Positions 1 through 8,027 of a DNA stretch of 64,000 bases are shown here, in pieces. The position numbers and the translations under genes are program-made. The notes under the pieces were generated by a model, which saw only the letters and a program-made list of their open reading frames with translations, was not told where the DNA came from and searched no databases. Numbering within the stretch: position 1 is the stretch's first letter; every line of letters starts with the position of its first letter. Origin of the DNA: SZUA-36 sp963759155 (lineage in GTDB: Bacteria > Pseudomonadota > Gammaproteobacteria > Xanthomonadales > SZUA-36). The stretch lies in NCBI GenBank assembly GCA_963759155.1, contig CAVWXX010000005.1, positions 558,001 through 622,000 on the forward strand, in the 5' to 3' direction.

Positions 1-216
1 AGAAGAATAGTAGCAGATGTATGGGCTTGATCTGCCCGCGCTTACATCCGATAACCAATCCACAGCCTGCTTTGATAGCGGGACGTCAAGCAAGCTGGTG
101 CAGTCGCAGATAGCCGTAATTGTGTCCTGGCACTTCCTTTCCACCTTACAAACGTTTTACAGTGCCTCCAATAGCGTTTGGTCATTTTAACGCCACAGGA
201 CATTAGGAGAGGTTTC

Positions 217-969
217 ATGCAGGTACTGGGGATTGATATAGGAGGCAGCGGAATCAAGGGCGCGCTGGTGAATCTGGATACGGGTGAGCTTACCACTGAT
301 CGAATCCGTATTGAGTCTCCGACTGGTTTTGGGATCGATGCTGTCACAGAAACCATTGCCACCCTGATAAAAGCATTTAATCATAAGGGGCCCGTCGGCG
401 TTGGTTTTCCAGCAGCGGTAGCCAACGGTATTGTCCTGACTCCACCGACGGCCCATCACGTGCCGGGCTGGACTGATCAATCGGTCAATGAGCGGTTCTC
501 AGAGGCTACCGGCTGTGAGGTGAAGGTGGTCAATGACGCCGATGCAGCCGGCATTGCCGAAATGCGTTTTGGTGCGGGGCGTGGCGTTAATGGCGTGGTC
601 ATAACCGTCACGCTGGGTACAGGCGTCGGTGGCGGGCTTTTTATGGACGGTAAACTTGTGCCCAACCTCGAGATTGGGAAGCTGTTTCTGGAAAGCCATG
701 ATGACGTGGTTGAGCAGTATATGGCTGGGCGGGTCAAGAAAGAGCACGGTTTAAAGTGGTTTGAGTATGGCGAGCGGCTGAACGAATTCTGTCTTCACAT
801 CGAGCATGTGTTCTCACCACAGCTCATTATCATTGGTGGCGGGGTAAGCAGGAAGCACAAGAAATTCATGTCCGAAGATCAACTGCGTCGAACTCCGATT
901 GTGCCGGCTAAATTGCGTAACCAGGCGGGAATAGTTGGTGCGGCAGCCTGGGCTGCAGGGATTAGCTGA
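217..969 (+). CDS. ppgK: Polyphosphate glucokinase (ROK family)
   Basis: This 250-residue protein has the ROK sugar-kinase layout: a phosphate-binding DIGGSGIKGA near residues 7-16, the catalytic-Asp segment VVNDADAAGIAE, the second phosphate loop TLGTGVGGG, and a C-terminal GGGVS...VPAKLRNQAGIVGAA block. The C-terminal block and the short length fit polyphosphate/ATP glucokinases, which phosphorylate glucose in the cytoplasm. The usual ELGHLE zinc/substrate segment reads EIGKLF here, a deviation. I chose the ATG at 217 because AGGAGAGG lies just upstream; an in-frame ATG at 178 would add 13 unconserved residues and has no such site. A PPK2 gene at 14.2 kb suggests polyphosphate is used in this organism. 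The family call is firm; the phosphodonor is inferred. Confidence 0.88.
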   Translation: MQVLGIDIGGSGIKGALVNLDTGELTTDRIRIESPTGFGIDAVTETIATLIKAFNHKGPVGVGFPAAVANGIVLTPPTAHHVPGWTDQSVNERFSEATGCEVKVVNDADAAGIAEMRFGAGRGVNGVVITVTLGTGVGGGLFMDGKLVPNLEIGKLFLESHDDVVEQYMAGRVKKEHGLKWFEYGERLNEFCLHIEHVFSPQLIIIGGGVSRKHKKFMSEDQLRRTPIVPAKLRNQAGIVGAAAWAAGIS

Positions 970-1018
970 CACTGGTTTTGCTTTCTGCCTTGCTTGAGGA
1001 CTCATAGCTTGTGAACCT

Positions 1019-1216
1019 TTGATCAGTTGGGGAGCCAGGACTATGCGGTAGTTTTCTTCCGGGCTCACAGGTGGAAAAAACCATTGATCAGTCGGGAAGG
1101 CGAGGCTATGCGGTACCCTACTTCAGGCCTCAGAAGTGGAAAAGAACAATTGATCGTTCGGGAAGCCAAGGCCATGCAGTAGCTTATGCCGGGACACGCC
1201 ACAAGTACGTCCTGTA
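1019..1216. repeat. Three degenerate 65-67 bp direct repeats
   Basis: Units start at 1019, 1084 and 1151, each with TTGATCAGT/GTTCGGGGA-like starts followed by an ATGCGGTA or ATGCAGTA core about 27 bases in. Units one and two also share CAGAAGTGGAAAA-type ends (1068-1082 and 1133-1147). The third unit runs into the left arm of an inverted repeat. Sequence only; the role is unknown. Confidence 0.65.
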
Positions 1217-1322
1217 GGCTCTGTCGCGACATCCCTCGGCAATTGCTCCTGCATTGCTCTACCGTCCTCATCCCTCAGTGTCGCTCAAGGTCCCGGCATA
1301 AGCTACTGCACCCCCTTGGCTT
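1164..1322. repeat. Long inverted repeat, about 32-bp arms
   Basis: TGCAGTAGCTTATGCCGGGA at 1176-1195 is repeated exactly in reverse complement at 1291-1310. The match extends outward with three mismatches through AAGCCAAGG to about 1164 and 1322. The 95-base middle contains CTCTGTCGCGACATCCCT, a motif style also seen in the element at 1448-1556. It resembles a small non-autonomous palindromic repeat rather than a terminator. Confidence 0.7.
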
Positions 1323-1447
1323 TGTGCGAATGCAGGGGTCAATGGTTTCTGATAAGTAACAGTCGGTTAATTCTGAGCTTGATAAACCACGATCTTTGCG
1401 AATGTTTGCACAAACAACCTATGAAAGATGCACGTCGTTTGATATTA

Positions 1448-1556
1448 AGCTGGGGTGTGTATTAACTTATCAGGACCGTGAGCGACATGGATGTCGCGCC
1501 CGAGCGTACATGGATGTATTCACAGCGAGTCCTGAGAAGTTAATACACATCCCAGC
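1448..1556. repeat. Palindromic element with 29-bp terminal inverted repeats
   Basis: The arms are 1448-1476 and about 1529-1556, with two mismatches between AGCTGGGGTGTGTATTAACT... and the reverse complement of the right arm. Two short palindromes sit inside: CGACATGGATGTCG and TACATGGATGTA. The size of about 109 bp, the terminal repeats and the lack of an open frame fit a MITE-like or extragenic palindromic element. Confidence 0.7.
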
Positions 1557-1628
1557 TCCCCCAACCTTGCAGATATTCAAAGGCACGCCTTCTGAACCAC
1601 TCAATAGGTTGACCTGGGCACGGCACCT

Positions 1629-1685
1629 GTCCTGGAAAGTCCATACAAGTTCCAGCGCCCCCAATCTTCATGATATCTTCAAACT
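1629..1685. repeat. Decayed partial copy of the palindromic element end
   Basis: This segment repeats, with many substitutions, the right end of the preceding element and its flank (1529-1581). Shared blocks are GTCCTG, AATACA/CATACA, CCAGC(T/G)CCCCCAA and GATAT(-)TTCAAA. The two are 100 bases apart, as after an old tandem duplication. Confidence 0.5.
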
Positions 1686-1771
1686 TCATCCATATTTAGC
1701 GGTCAAAATGTTATCTGTCGCAAAGCGACCGATAGTTGATATATTGATTCACACCAGAGAGGAAAGTCATC

Positions 1772-2140
1772 ATGAAAATGAGCCGAATATTCGTTTACCT
1801 GACTGCGTTATTGCTGGTTTTTTCTGCTGGTATTGCCAATGCACAGAAGCGGGACAGTACACAGCAGCAAGTTAAGCAACAGGAACGAAGTCAAACTCCT
1901 GCTGAAACCAAGTATCGTTCACAATCTCAAACCGCCACTGGTGATGCCCAACAGAAAAAACAGGTTCGTAACCAGTATCAATACGAAAAAAACCAAAATG
2001 AAGGTCAGGTCAAAGGTCAGGGCCAAGGAAAAGGTCAGGGCCAAGGAAAAGGCCAGGGACAAAGTAAAGGTCAGGGCCAGGACAAAGCTAACCAGAAAGG
2101 AAAGGGTAAAGGCGGTAAGGATGGTTCCGGAAACGTATAG
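1772..2140 (+). CDS. Exported low-complexity KGQGQG-repeat protein
   Basis: This is a 122-residue protein of unknown function. Residues 1-24 form a typical signal peptide (basic start, hydrophobic core, ANAQ cleavage site). The mature part is highly polar and rich in Q, K, N and G. Residues about 80-112 repeat KGQGQG several times and end in a lysine/glycine tail, so the mature protein should be strongly basic and unstructured. AGAGAGGA lies about 9 bases before the ATG at 1772; an ATG two codons later is possible. No family is recognised. Its composition would suit binding to polyanions such as nucleic acid, polysaccharide or polyphosphate, which is speculation. A second frame over 1833-2159 is the shadow of the repeat. 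Confidence 0.7.
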   Translation: MKMSRIFVYLTALLLVFSAGIANAQKRDSTQQQVKQQERSQTPAETKYRSQSQTATGDAQQKKQVRNQYQYEKNQNEGQVKGQGQGKGQGQGKGQGQSKGQGQDKANQKGKGKGGKDGSGNV

Positions 2141-2210
2141 GTTTAACTGTCCAGCCTGAGTGTAAAAGCGGGTGTCGATTCTTCTTGGGTTAAATTTTTC
2201 ATACCCTAAA

Positions 2211-2230
2211 GACCCGCCTCGGGCGGTTTA
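2211..2230 (+). terminator. Short GC hairpin, possible terminator
   Basis: CCGCC-TCG-GGCGG forms a 5-bp GC stem with flanking A-T pairs followed by TTTA. It sits between the exported repeat protein gene and the convergent BLUF gene. The T run is short, so it is a weak candidate. Confidence 0.4.
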
Positions 2231-2262
2231 TATGTCAAACAAAAGTGGCCTTGACCTCTAAA

Positions 2263-2682
2263 TTAAACTTCTTCTGATACCAGGAGATCCACCAGGGCCA
2301 GGGCTTTCTTTTTATTGGTCGGAAAACGAACATTACCGTTGTCGTCTCCAAACTCCAGGCAGAGCTTGAATAGCAGGTCGCGGTTGAGGTCGAACAGGCC
2401 AATGCCGTGCATTCCCCAGTCTGCAAATTTTCGTTTTTTGGTCTCGGTGAAACTGATCAATTGCACCGTATCATGACGTGTATCACGGGCGATCCGCTCA
2501 AAGGTTGCATTCAGGGGCTCGAATTCACCCTCCAAAACCTGCAGGAAGTGAGTCTCTGTTGCGACCAGCAAGCCGGTTATACCGTTTTTGGGATTATTCC
2601 GGGCACTACTGGCAAGAATAGAGTTAATCAAATCCCAGTTGGCCAGGCCATTACAACGGCTCTTGTAAATCAGTAAATTCAT
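2263..2682 (-). CDS. BLUF-domain blue-light photosensor
   Basis: The 139-residue protein is almost entirely one BLUF (FAD-binding blue-light) domain of residues 1-95 plus a 40-residue tail. All key positions of the family are present with exact spacing: Tyr6, Asn30, Gln48 (in FLQVLEG), Trp89 and Met91, matching Y21, N45, Q63, W104 and M106 of AppA. NGITGLL is the usual FAD-site block. There is no effector domain, so it belongs to the short BLUF class that acts through protein partners. No partner is evident next to it; both neighbours are of unknown function. The photosensor assignment is strong, the output unknown. Confidence 0.92.
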   Translation of the reverse strand: MNLLIYKSRCNGLANWDLINSILASSARNNPKNGITGLLVATETHFLQVLEGEFEPLNATFERIARDTRHDTVQLISFTETKKRKFADWGMHGIGLFDLNRDLLFKLCLEFGDDNGNVRFPTNKKKALALVDLLVSEEV

Positions 2683-2871
2683 TCATTCGACCCCTATTCC
2701 ATGCATTGAGCTCAAGAATAGCTGAATATTCATCCCCCGTCATGGATGACCTTTTTTAGCCAGACTTTTTTTTGTTCAATCTGACCCCAAGTATAGTTTT
2801 TCCTGCGCACCGTGGCAGATGTATCACAAGGTGTGCGAAAAAATATTTAGACTTTTTAGAGGATTAAGAAG

Positions 2872-3261
2872 ATGTTTCACCCAATCACCATTCCGTTTGA
2901 TTGTGTCATGCTGTTCAACCGCGTTTACCTGAAAGAGGGCGTCACCGCCGAGGACGTGGAGTTGGAACTTGGCGAGATGTGCAATGTCGTTAAGAATAAC
3001 TACCATGACGAAGGTGGCTTTATCGCCGGCCAGGTTTTTGAATTTACTGGGTTTGCATCGGCAGAAGGCTCACTCAATCAACCGGAGAAAGATCAGAAAC
3101 ACGTCGCAATCGTGACCTACTGGAAGTCTTTTGAGCAACATGAAAAATCGCATGCAGATAAGTTGTTCAAGGAAAAATTCAGTGCATTACTCGAGCATGT
3201 TGAAGAGGCGGATGAGCTTGGCTATAAGCTTATGTGGCAAGGGGAGCCGGAGGACCTGTAG
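2872..3261 (+). CDS. Conserved-looking protein of unknown function
   Basis: This is a 129-residue soluble protein with no signal peptide. AGGATTAAGA lies a few bases before the ATG. The pattern of strands and helices, with HVAIVTYWKSFEQHEKSH followed by an amphipathic helix and a final strand, recalls the dimeric alpha/beta-barrel fold of antibiotic-biosynthesis monooxygenase-like proteins. I cannot confirm the family and see no catalytic signature. It stands alone between the BLUF gene and a membrane-protein pair, facing the same way as the latter with a 118-base gap. Confidence 0.72.
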   Translation: MFHPITIPFDCVMLFNRVYLKEGVTAEDVELELGEMCNVVKNNYHDEGGFIAGQVFEFTGFASAEGSLNQPEKDQKHVAIVTYWKSFEQHEKSHADKLFKEKFSALLEHVEEADELGYKLMWQGEPEDL

Positions 3262-3379
3262 AAATATGGTTTCTGCCGTATGATAAATCTGTTAAGCAAA
3301 TCAATACCGTTTCTGCAATACTGAATAAAGGCACCAGGGGGTGCCGCTTCCTGTTCCAAAATAACAAAGGCAACACTGC

Positions 3380-3853
3380 ATGATGAACCCGTTAATTTTG
3401 CTACACGCAATTACTGCCGAAGTCGGCGTAATCGCGTTTCTTTGGGTACTGGTCGAGTTACTGAACCCGACTGAGAGCAGGGTTGCACGCGCTCAGGTGG
3501 CCGCAGTTGTTGGTTGTGCCGCTTTGCTTTTCGCCTGGCTGGTGGGTGGTTTTTATTATGTTGAAGTTTACGGACTGCACGTCAAACCTCTGATCCAAGC
3601 AAGCGACGCGGCCTGGGTGCACAGTATCGTCATGGAGGTGAAAGAACATGTCTTTTTGTTCCTGCCGATACTGGCTACGCTTGCCACGGCTATGTTGTAC
3701 AGGTTTGAGTCGGAACTGGTTGAAAACAGAGATGCGCGGGTCAGTATCGTACTGCTTTCAGGGCTGATTTTTCTGCTTGGGTTTTCCATTGCCGGAATGG
3801 GTGCGCTGATTTCCTCCGGCTACCGGTTTGCATTATTGGCGGGTGGAGTATGA
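3380..3853 (+). CDS. Four-helix integral membrane protein, unknown function
   Basis: This is a 157-residue protein with four hydrophobic segments at about residues 4-27, 40-60, 88-110 and 122-150. Histidines lie near the membrane (HAITAEVG in helix 1; VHS...KEHVF before helix 3), a pattern that could bind heme or metal, though this is only a suggestion. Its stop overlaps the start of the next membrane protein gene in ATGA (3850-3853), so the two are translationally coupled and probably work together. No family is recognised with certainty. Confidence 0.78.
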   Translation: MMNPLILLHAITAEVGVIAFLWVLVELLNPTESRVARAQVAAVVGCAALLFAWLVGGFYYVEVYGLHVKPLIQASDAAWVHSIVMEVKEHVFLFLPILATLATAMLYRFESELVENRDARVSIVLLSGLIFLLGFSIAGMGALISSGYRFALLAGGV

Positions 3854-4137
3854 ATACAAAGGCACTAATACGGGCTGCGGCCCTCACCATTGTCCTGATT
3901 GCGGTCGCGACGATTGGCAGCGAGTTATCCGCTTCCGTCAAACAGTTGTTCAGTTCGATAGGCGGTCATCACTGGATTGGCAAAAGTGTCCTTTCGTTGG
4001 TGTTTTTTGGTGTGTTTTACGGACTCTTTTCAAAGCTTTTCGATGATACCTTTTCAATCAAGGATACCTGGCTGCTGATCGCCTCGGTGTTTGTCAGCGG
4101 TCTGGCGATTTTGATTTTCTATGTGCAGCATGCCTGA
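3850..4137 (+). CDS. Small three-helix membrane protein, unknown function
   Basis: This is a 95-residue protein with hydrophobic segments at about residues 8-25, 44-62 and 73-92. GGTGGAG lies immediately before the ATG, inside the end of the upstream gene. The four-base overlap marks a two-gene operon of membrane proteins. Nothing in the sequence shows the function. Confidence 0.75.
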   Translation: MNTKALIRAAALTIVLIAVATIGSELSASVKQLFSSIGGHHWIGKSVLSLVFFGVFYGLFSKLFDDTFSIKDTWLLIASVFVSGLAILIFYVQHA

Positions 4138-4190
4138 TACCAGGCACGACCTGATTGGCTTAAACAGTTTAAATTGAGACCCCGAAGGCT

Positions 4191-4556
4191 TTAGTTTCTT
4201 TTTAGCTTGTTGGTATTTTCATCATAGATCTCATGTGCGACCTGGATGTCTTCCAATTCGCCTTTATCCAGCCAGATATCGTTACATTGCGGGCATTTGT
4301 CTATGGTCTTTGGAATATATTTCCCATACTTGGCCTTCTGCATGGCGATGCTGCATTTTGGACAAACACGAGTGCCTTCATAATGCCTTGTTTCAGTGTG
4401 CCCCTTTTCCCTTGAAATCACTCTTTCGCAGATTCTCTCGATTTCACCCAGTCTGTCTTCATCCAGCAAACTGCCCTTACAAGACGGGCAGACATGGATA
4501 CTGACACCTTCGTACAAGGTCGCTTCGAGTTGACCGTTACAAGCTGGACACTGCAT
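4191..4556 (-). CDS. Double zinc-ribbon (zf-TFIIB type) protein
   Basis: The 121-residue protein has two zinc-ribbon units: CPAC...CPSCKGSLLD at residues 2-32 and CPKC...CPQCNDIWLDKGEL at about 65-98. The CxxC...CxxC-x-x-x-W/L-L-D-x-G-E-L pattern is that of the zf-TFIIB family. I start at the ATG at 4556, which puts the first CxxC at the N terminus and has AAAGGTG a few bases upstream; an upstream in-frame start would add 16 hydrophobic residues that fit nothing. Two other proteins in this window share the domain (27.7 and 28.4 kb). The biochemical role of the family is poorly known. Confidence 0.85.
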   Translation of the reverse strand: MQCPACNGQLEATLYEGVSIHVCPSCKGSLLDEDRLGEIERICERVISREKGHTETRHYEGTRVCPKCSIAMQKAKYGKYIPKTIDKCPQCNDIWLDKGELEDIQVAHEIYDENTNKLKRN

Positions 4557-4679
4557 AAGAGCACCTTTTATTAACCAGTAAAAATAACAACATATACTCG
4601 ACACAGGTTCCTGCGCCGACGATATGTTTTGCCATCAGCACATACCATACTACAAAAAAAGTACGCAGCCTCATAGCAG

Positions 4680-4711
4680 GCCTGACCGCACCCGGGAGGG
4701 CACGGTCAGGC
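4680..4711 (-). terminator. Hairpin downstream of sodB
   Basis: GCCTGACCG (4680-4688) pairs with CGGTCAGGC (4703-4711) around a 14-base GC-rich loop that can itself pair. It lies 20 bases past the sodB stop, in the right place for a terminator, but the T run (TTTTTTT on the minus strand) only follows some 25 bases later. Confidence 0.5.
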
Positions 4712-4730
4712 AGGCTTTCTTTAAACTGCT

Positions 4731-5309
4731 TTAGCCAAAGTTGGCGGCAACGAAGTCCCAGTTAACGAGTTTCCAGATCTCATCAAGGTATTTCGGACGT
4801 GCATTGCGGTAGTCGATGTAATAGGCATGTTCCCAAACATCAATGGTCAGCAATGGTGTCAGGCCATCACGCAAAGGCGTAGCGGCATTTGATGTGTTGA
4901 CGATGGCCACGCTGCCATCTGCATTCTTGACCAGCCAGGTCCAGCCTGAACCAAAGTTGCCTACGGCTGATTTGATAAAAGTTTCTTTAAATGCGGCGAA
5001 AGAGCCGAAAGCCTTATCGATGGCAGCACCGAGTTCACCAGTTGGTTCACCACCGCCTTCGGGGCTCAGGCCATTCCAGTAGAAGGTATGGTTCCAGACC
5101 TGTGCTGCGTTGTTGAAAATACCACCATCAGATTTCATGACGATGTCTTCCAGCGAGGCGTTCTCAAATTCTGTGCCCGGTACCATGTTATTCAGATTGG
5201 TAACGTAGGCCTGGTGATGTTTGCCGTAGTGAAAATCGATAGTTTCCGCCGAGATGACTGGCTCAAGTGCATCTTTGGCAAATGGCAGTGGGGGTAATAC
5301 ATGCGCCAT
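4731..5309 (-). CDS. sodB: Iron superoxide dismutase
   Basis: The 192-residue protein is a full-length Fe-type superoxide dismutase that converts superoxide to peroxide and oxygen in the cytoplasm. The metal ligands are His27, His74, Asp157 and His161 (DVWEHAYY). AAQVWNHTFYW, with Gln70 hydrogen-bonding the active site, marks the iron rather than manganese type. It is a single gene with a hairpin behind it. The start ATG follows AGGAGTC within a few bases. The 250 bases upstream hold its promoter; I could not pick out a clear regulator site. Confidence 0.97.
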   Translation of the reverse strand: MAHVLPPLPFAKDALEPVISAETIDFHYGKHHQAYVTNLNNMVPGTEFENASLEDIVMKSDGGIFNNAAQVWNHTFYWNGLSPEGGGEPTGELGAAIDKAFGSFAAFKETFIKSAVGNFGSGWTWLVKNADGSVAIVNTSNAATPLRDGLTPLLTIDVWEHAYYIDYRNARPKYLDEIWKLVNWDFVAANFG

Positions 5310-5559
5310 GATAAGACTCCTTTATTCGTGGTTAATAAAAGTTTGTTCCCCATACATAGGTATGATTGCGTCGACAATAAAGGGCTTAGCTATCTTTTTT
5401 GTATGGGTCGTTTGTCTGCTATGATATCAATAAGTAACTACAAGCCGCCTTTTTCTGCCAGTTTTGCGCTCAGAAAGGTGATCTGAGTCACATCAGAAAG
5501 GCTGCTCACGGGTTACATTAATAGCCTGGGGGGGTAAAACGGACAAAGGGAAGGGTCTT

Positions 5560-5775
5560 ATGGCCAGCGGATTAGGCACCAAACCTCAAACTGATACAAA
5601 GAAGCCCCAAGCGGATTGGGTGAGTACTCGACGTCAGGCAGACATTAGCGAAGTGCGTGAGAATACAGAGTCTCCGATGGCAAGTGACATTGGCAGCCCT
5701 CATGATTCACCGTCTTCTTCTCAACATACTGGCGAGAGCCTGGATTTCGGCGACTCAAGTGTAGATTTTATCTAA
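5560..5775 (+). CDS. Possible small hydrophilic protein
   Basis: The open frame of 71 codons starts with an ATG preceded by GGGAAGGGTC. The product is rich in Ser, Thr, Asp and Gln, has no hydrophobic segment and looks disordered. Its stop overlaps the stop of the convergent ClC gene by four bases. No family is recognised. It could be a real small stress-type protein or a chance frame; the ribosome site and the tidy end favour it slightly. Confidence 0.4.
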   Translation: MASGLGTKPQTDTKKPQADWVSTRRQADISEVRENTESPMASDIGSPHDSPSSSQHTGESLDFGDSSVDFI

Positions 5776-7586
5776 GCTGAACGTGAAGTTGCTGTTTCCT
5801 TGTCCTCCTGTCCGTCTCGTTCCTGCTCAACAGCAAGACGGTAAGCTGATATAAAATCGCTTTCTGCGACTGAACCTACAAGTCGCATCGATTTATTATC
5901 CTCCACCACCGGCAGCGTGTGACCGACCAGGTTCTCCATCGCGAGGAACCCGGTCCACAGGTCATCTGACTGTTGCAAAAATTGTTTCACCGGGGTGCAT
6001 AATTCCATGGCGGTTTGGTCGGGCTGGGCCGTGATCAGTAGCGCAAGCGGCAGCCTGCCCACCAGTTCACGGGATTCGCCCCTGACAACGAAGAGGTCCC
6101 CTTTGCGGCCCTGCGCTATAAGGGTTTGCAGTTCAAAAGCTGTTGCACCCGACTGGATTCCAAGGTCATTCAGAGACATGATCTCTTCAACCTTGCGGGT
6201 GGCCATCAGGCGTTGCTCCCTTGGTCTGTCGAGATCTATACCCAGGCGGAGAATTTGCCGGTGGAAAATTGAGCGTGAATAGTACCTTGTGACCAGGGCA
6301 TTCGCCGCCACCACACCGATCATCACGGCAGTTGCAGCTGCGTAATTCTCGGTCAATTCAAAAACGATCAGGATGGTCGCGAGTGGCGCCCCGATCACCG
6401 ATGCGATCAAGGCACCCATACCAACCAGTACACATATCTGGTAATCGAGGAACGGCGCCAGGAATCCGGCCAGCCCGCCCAGCGCAGCCCCCATGAACAG
6501 GGCCGGGCTGAAGACACCACCCGGGTATCGGAGCCCGAGACAACTCACACTCGCCAATAACTTGGCCAGGCTCAGCATAGCAAGTAGCCCAACGCTATAG
6601 GTCGATGCAGCAATGGTGGGGTCGAGAATGCTCTGCATGGTTTTCTCACCCAGACCCAGGGCTTCGGGTATCCACCATCCGATCGCCCCGGCCAATGCAC
6701 CACCCAGCGCGGGCTGAATCCAGATTGGCAGTCGCGCCCGGTTCGCCCACTCACCCGTCCCGAGTATGCCTTTCATGTAGACCAGTGCCACAGCTGCAAC
6801 AGCGAGACCCAGCAAAGCATAGGCGGCGTACTCCCAAACCACCAGGTGCAGGTTTTCTTCGGTTAACTTAAGCGCGACGTATTCAAAACCGTGGTATCGC
6901 GTGACGCCCACGGCGACGACCGAAGCCACGGTGATCGGTGCCAATGCCCGCAAAGAGAAGTGTCCAATGATGACTTCGTGGGCAAATATCACACCTGCGA
7001 TCGGCGCATTGAATGAAGCTGATATGGCAGCGGCCACACCACAGCCAAGCAGCACCCGCAAACCCGTACGCGTTAGGCCAATGGCTTGTCCGAGGATAGA
7101 GCCCAGGGTTGCGCCCAGTTGAACCGCCGGGCCGTATCTGCCAACCGAAGCCCCCAGTCCAAGGGCCAGGGCGTCGCAACCCGCGGTGATGAGACCATCT
7201 TTAATTTTGAAGCGACCATCGTGTTCGTGCACAGCGATGATTACATTGGCCGGTCCGCTGAAACGCTGCCAGTGGAGAACCTTGAGGATCAAACCAAAAA
7301 ACAATCCTCCCGCCGTTAGCAGCAGCATTTGGCCCAAGCCGGGTGAAATATGCCCGGTTTCATGCACCCACCGGTCAAAAAAATTATATGTAAAACGAAA
7401 ACCATAGGCGCCATAGGCCACCAGGATACCCAGGGTGATTGCCAGGCTGGACAGGCCAAGCAGAGAGTAGTTGAGCTGCCGCCTGATCCTTTCAGCGACG
7501 CTTTTACTCTCACGTTGTTGGTCAACAACGGGGGCTGTTGTTGATTTTCCCCCGTGCTTGTCTTCTGACACGATTTTTGTTTCCAC
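5772..7586 (-). CDS. ClC-family chloride channel/transporter with CBS pair
   Basis: The 604-residue protein has a ClC membrane core (about 40-440) and two CBS domains at the C terminus (about 460-590). Core signatures are FSGPAN near 109, GRYGPAVQ at 149-156, SFNAPIAGVIFAHE at 191-204 and GGVFSPAL. Two functional positions differ from proton-coupled ClC exchangers: the gating glutamate of GREGP is Tyr151, and the inner proton glutamate position after the conserved Glu204 is Val205, as in vertebrate ClC channels. This predicts passive or uncoupled anion transport, but that is inference. The start codon is GTG with AGGTGAG 12 bases upstream. It is followed convergently by a small open frame. 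Confidence 0.9.
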   Translation of the reverse strand: METKIVSEDKHGGKSTTAPVVDQQRESKSVAERIRRQLNYSLLGLSSLAITLGILVAYGAYGFRFTYNFFDRWVHETGHISPGLGQMLLLTAGGLFFGLILKVLHWQRFSGPANVIIAVHEHDGRFKIKDGLITAGCDALALGLGASVGRYGPAVQLGATLGSILGQAIGLTRTGLRVLLGCGVAAAISASFNAPIAGVIFAHEVIIGHFSLRALAPITVASVVAVGVTRYHGFEYVALKLTEENLHLVVWEYAAYALLGLAVAAVALVYMKGILGTGEWANRARLPIWIQPALGGALAGAIGWWIPEALGLGEKTMQSILDPTIAASTYSVGLLAMLSLAKLLASVSCLGLRYPGGVFSPALFMGAALGGLAGFLAPFLDYQICVLVGMGALIASVIGAPLATILIVFELTENYAAATAVMIGVVAANALVTRYYSRSIFHRQILRLGIDLDRPREQRLMATRKVEEIMSLNDLGIQSGATAFELQTLIAQGRKGDLFVVRGESRELVGRLPLALLITAQPDQTAMELCTPVKQFLQQSDDLWTGFLAMENLVGHTLPVVEDNKSMRLVGSVAESDFISAYRLAVEQERDGQEDKETATSRSA

Positions 7587-7627
7587 CTTATTAATTTCTC
7601 ACCTGTAGTAGTGAGAGTATAAGGCGA

Positions 7628-7888
7628 TTAAGAGTTGGCTTTTCTTTTTGCTCGTGTTTTTAGCAGGGCCTGCTTCCATTTGCGCTCTTCGCTTTTCTTG
7701 CGAAGATAAACAACAAGTACAAATAGGATAGCTATGAAGGGCAGGGCGAGAATACTTAACACACGGGGGCCGGAATCACTAACCCAACGCAGCAAGTCTG
7801 TGAAACCCGCGTTTTCGTTGGTGATTATCACACCGAGACCAACAAAGAAAATCAGTGCGAAAATACCTGTGACAACAAACTTATTCAT
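7628..7888 (-). CDS. Small two-helix membrane protein
   Basis: The 86-residue protein has hydrophobic segments at about residues 5-24 and 43-62 and a strongly basic cytoplasmic tail (RKKSEERKWKQ...RAKRK). It lies 41 bases upstream of the ClC gene on the same strand and may be cotranscribed with it. No family is recognised. Confidence 0.62.
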   Translation of the reverse strand: MNKFVVTGIFALIFFVGLGVIITNENAGFTDLLRWVSDSGPRVLSILALPFIAILFVLVVYLRKKSEERKWKQALLKTRAKRKANS

Positions 7889-7985
7889 GAGGTTTGTTTG
7901 AGCCTCATGGTCCTCAATTTACAACTCAACCGGGTCACCTTTTCTTTGTCGCGCTTTTTCTTTGTATTGGGGTTAACTAAACTCA

Positions 7986-8004
7986 ACTCAATGAGAATCA
8001 TAAC
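7986..8004 (+). promoter_or_regulatory. Weak Fur-box-like sequence
   Basis: AATGAGAATCAT at 7990-8001 equals one half and the centre of the classic Fur box, but the right end (AACT) departs from it. It sits about 30 bases before the alpha/beta hydrolase start. One mismatched site without iron-related neighbours is weak evidence. Confidence 0.25.
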
Positions 8005-8027
8005 TCACATCAACCAGTAGGCTTTTT

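Larger units (their letters stand above)
970..1771. other. Gene-free stretch filled with repeats
   Basis: I see no convincing gene in these 800 bases. An open frame of 159 codons over 1396-1875 runs through a palindromic element and into the next gene in another frame, and its protein looks random, so I treat it as non-coding. The stretch holds three degenerate direct repeats, one long inverted repeat, one palindromic element and one decayed partial copy of it, each listed separately. The promoter of the gene at 1772 should lie near 1690-1755. Confidence 0.7.

Noticed and set aside
42..480. Minus-strand frames at the left end, opposite the glucokinase gene
   Set aside because: They are antisense shadows with random-looking proteins; no gene is supported in bases 1-205.
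1396..1875. Open frame of 159 codons across the palindromic element
   Set aside because: The protein is rich in rare residues, changes character at each repeat border and overlaps the start of the exported repeat protein in another frame; I judge it a chance frame.
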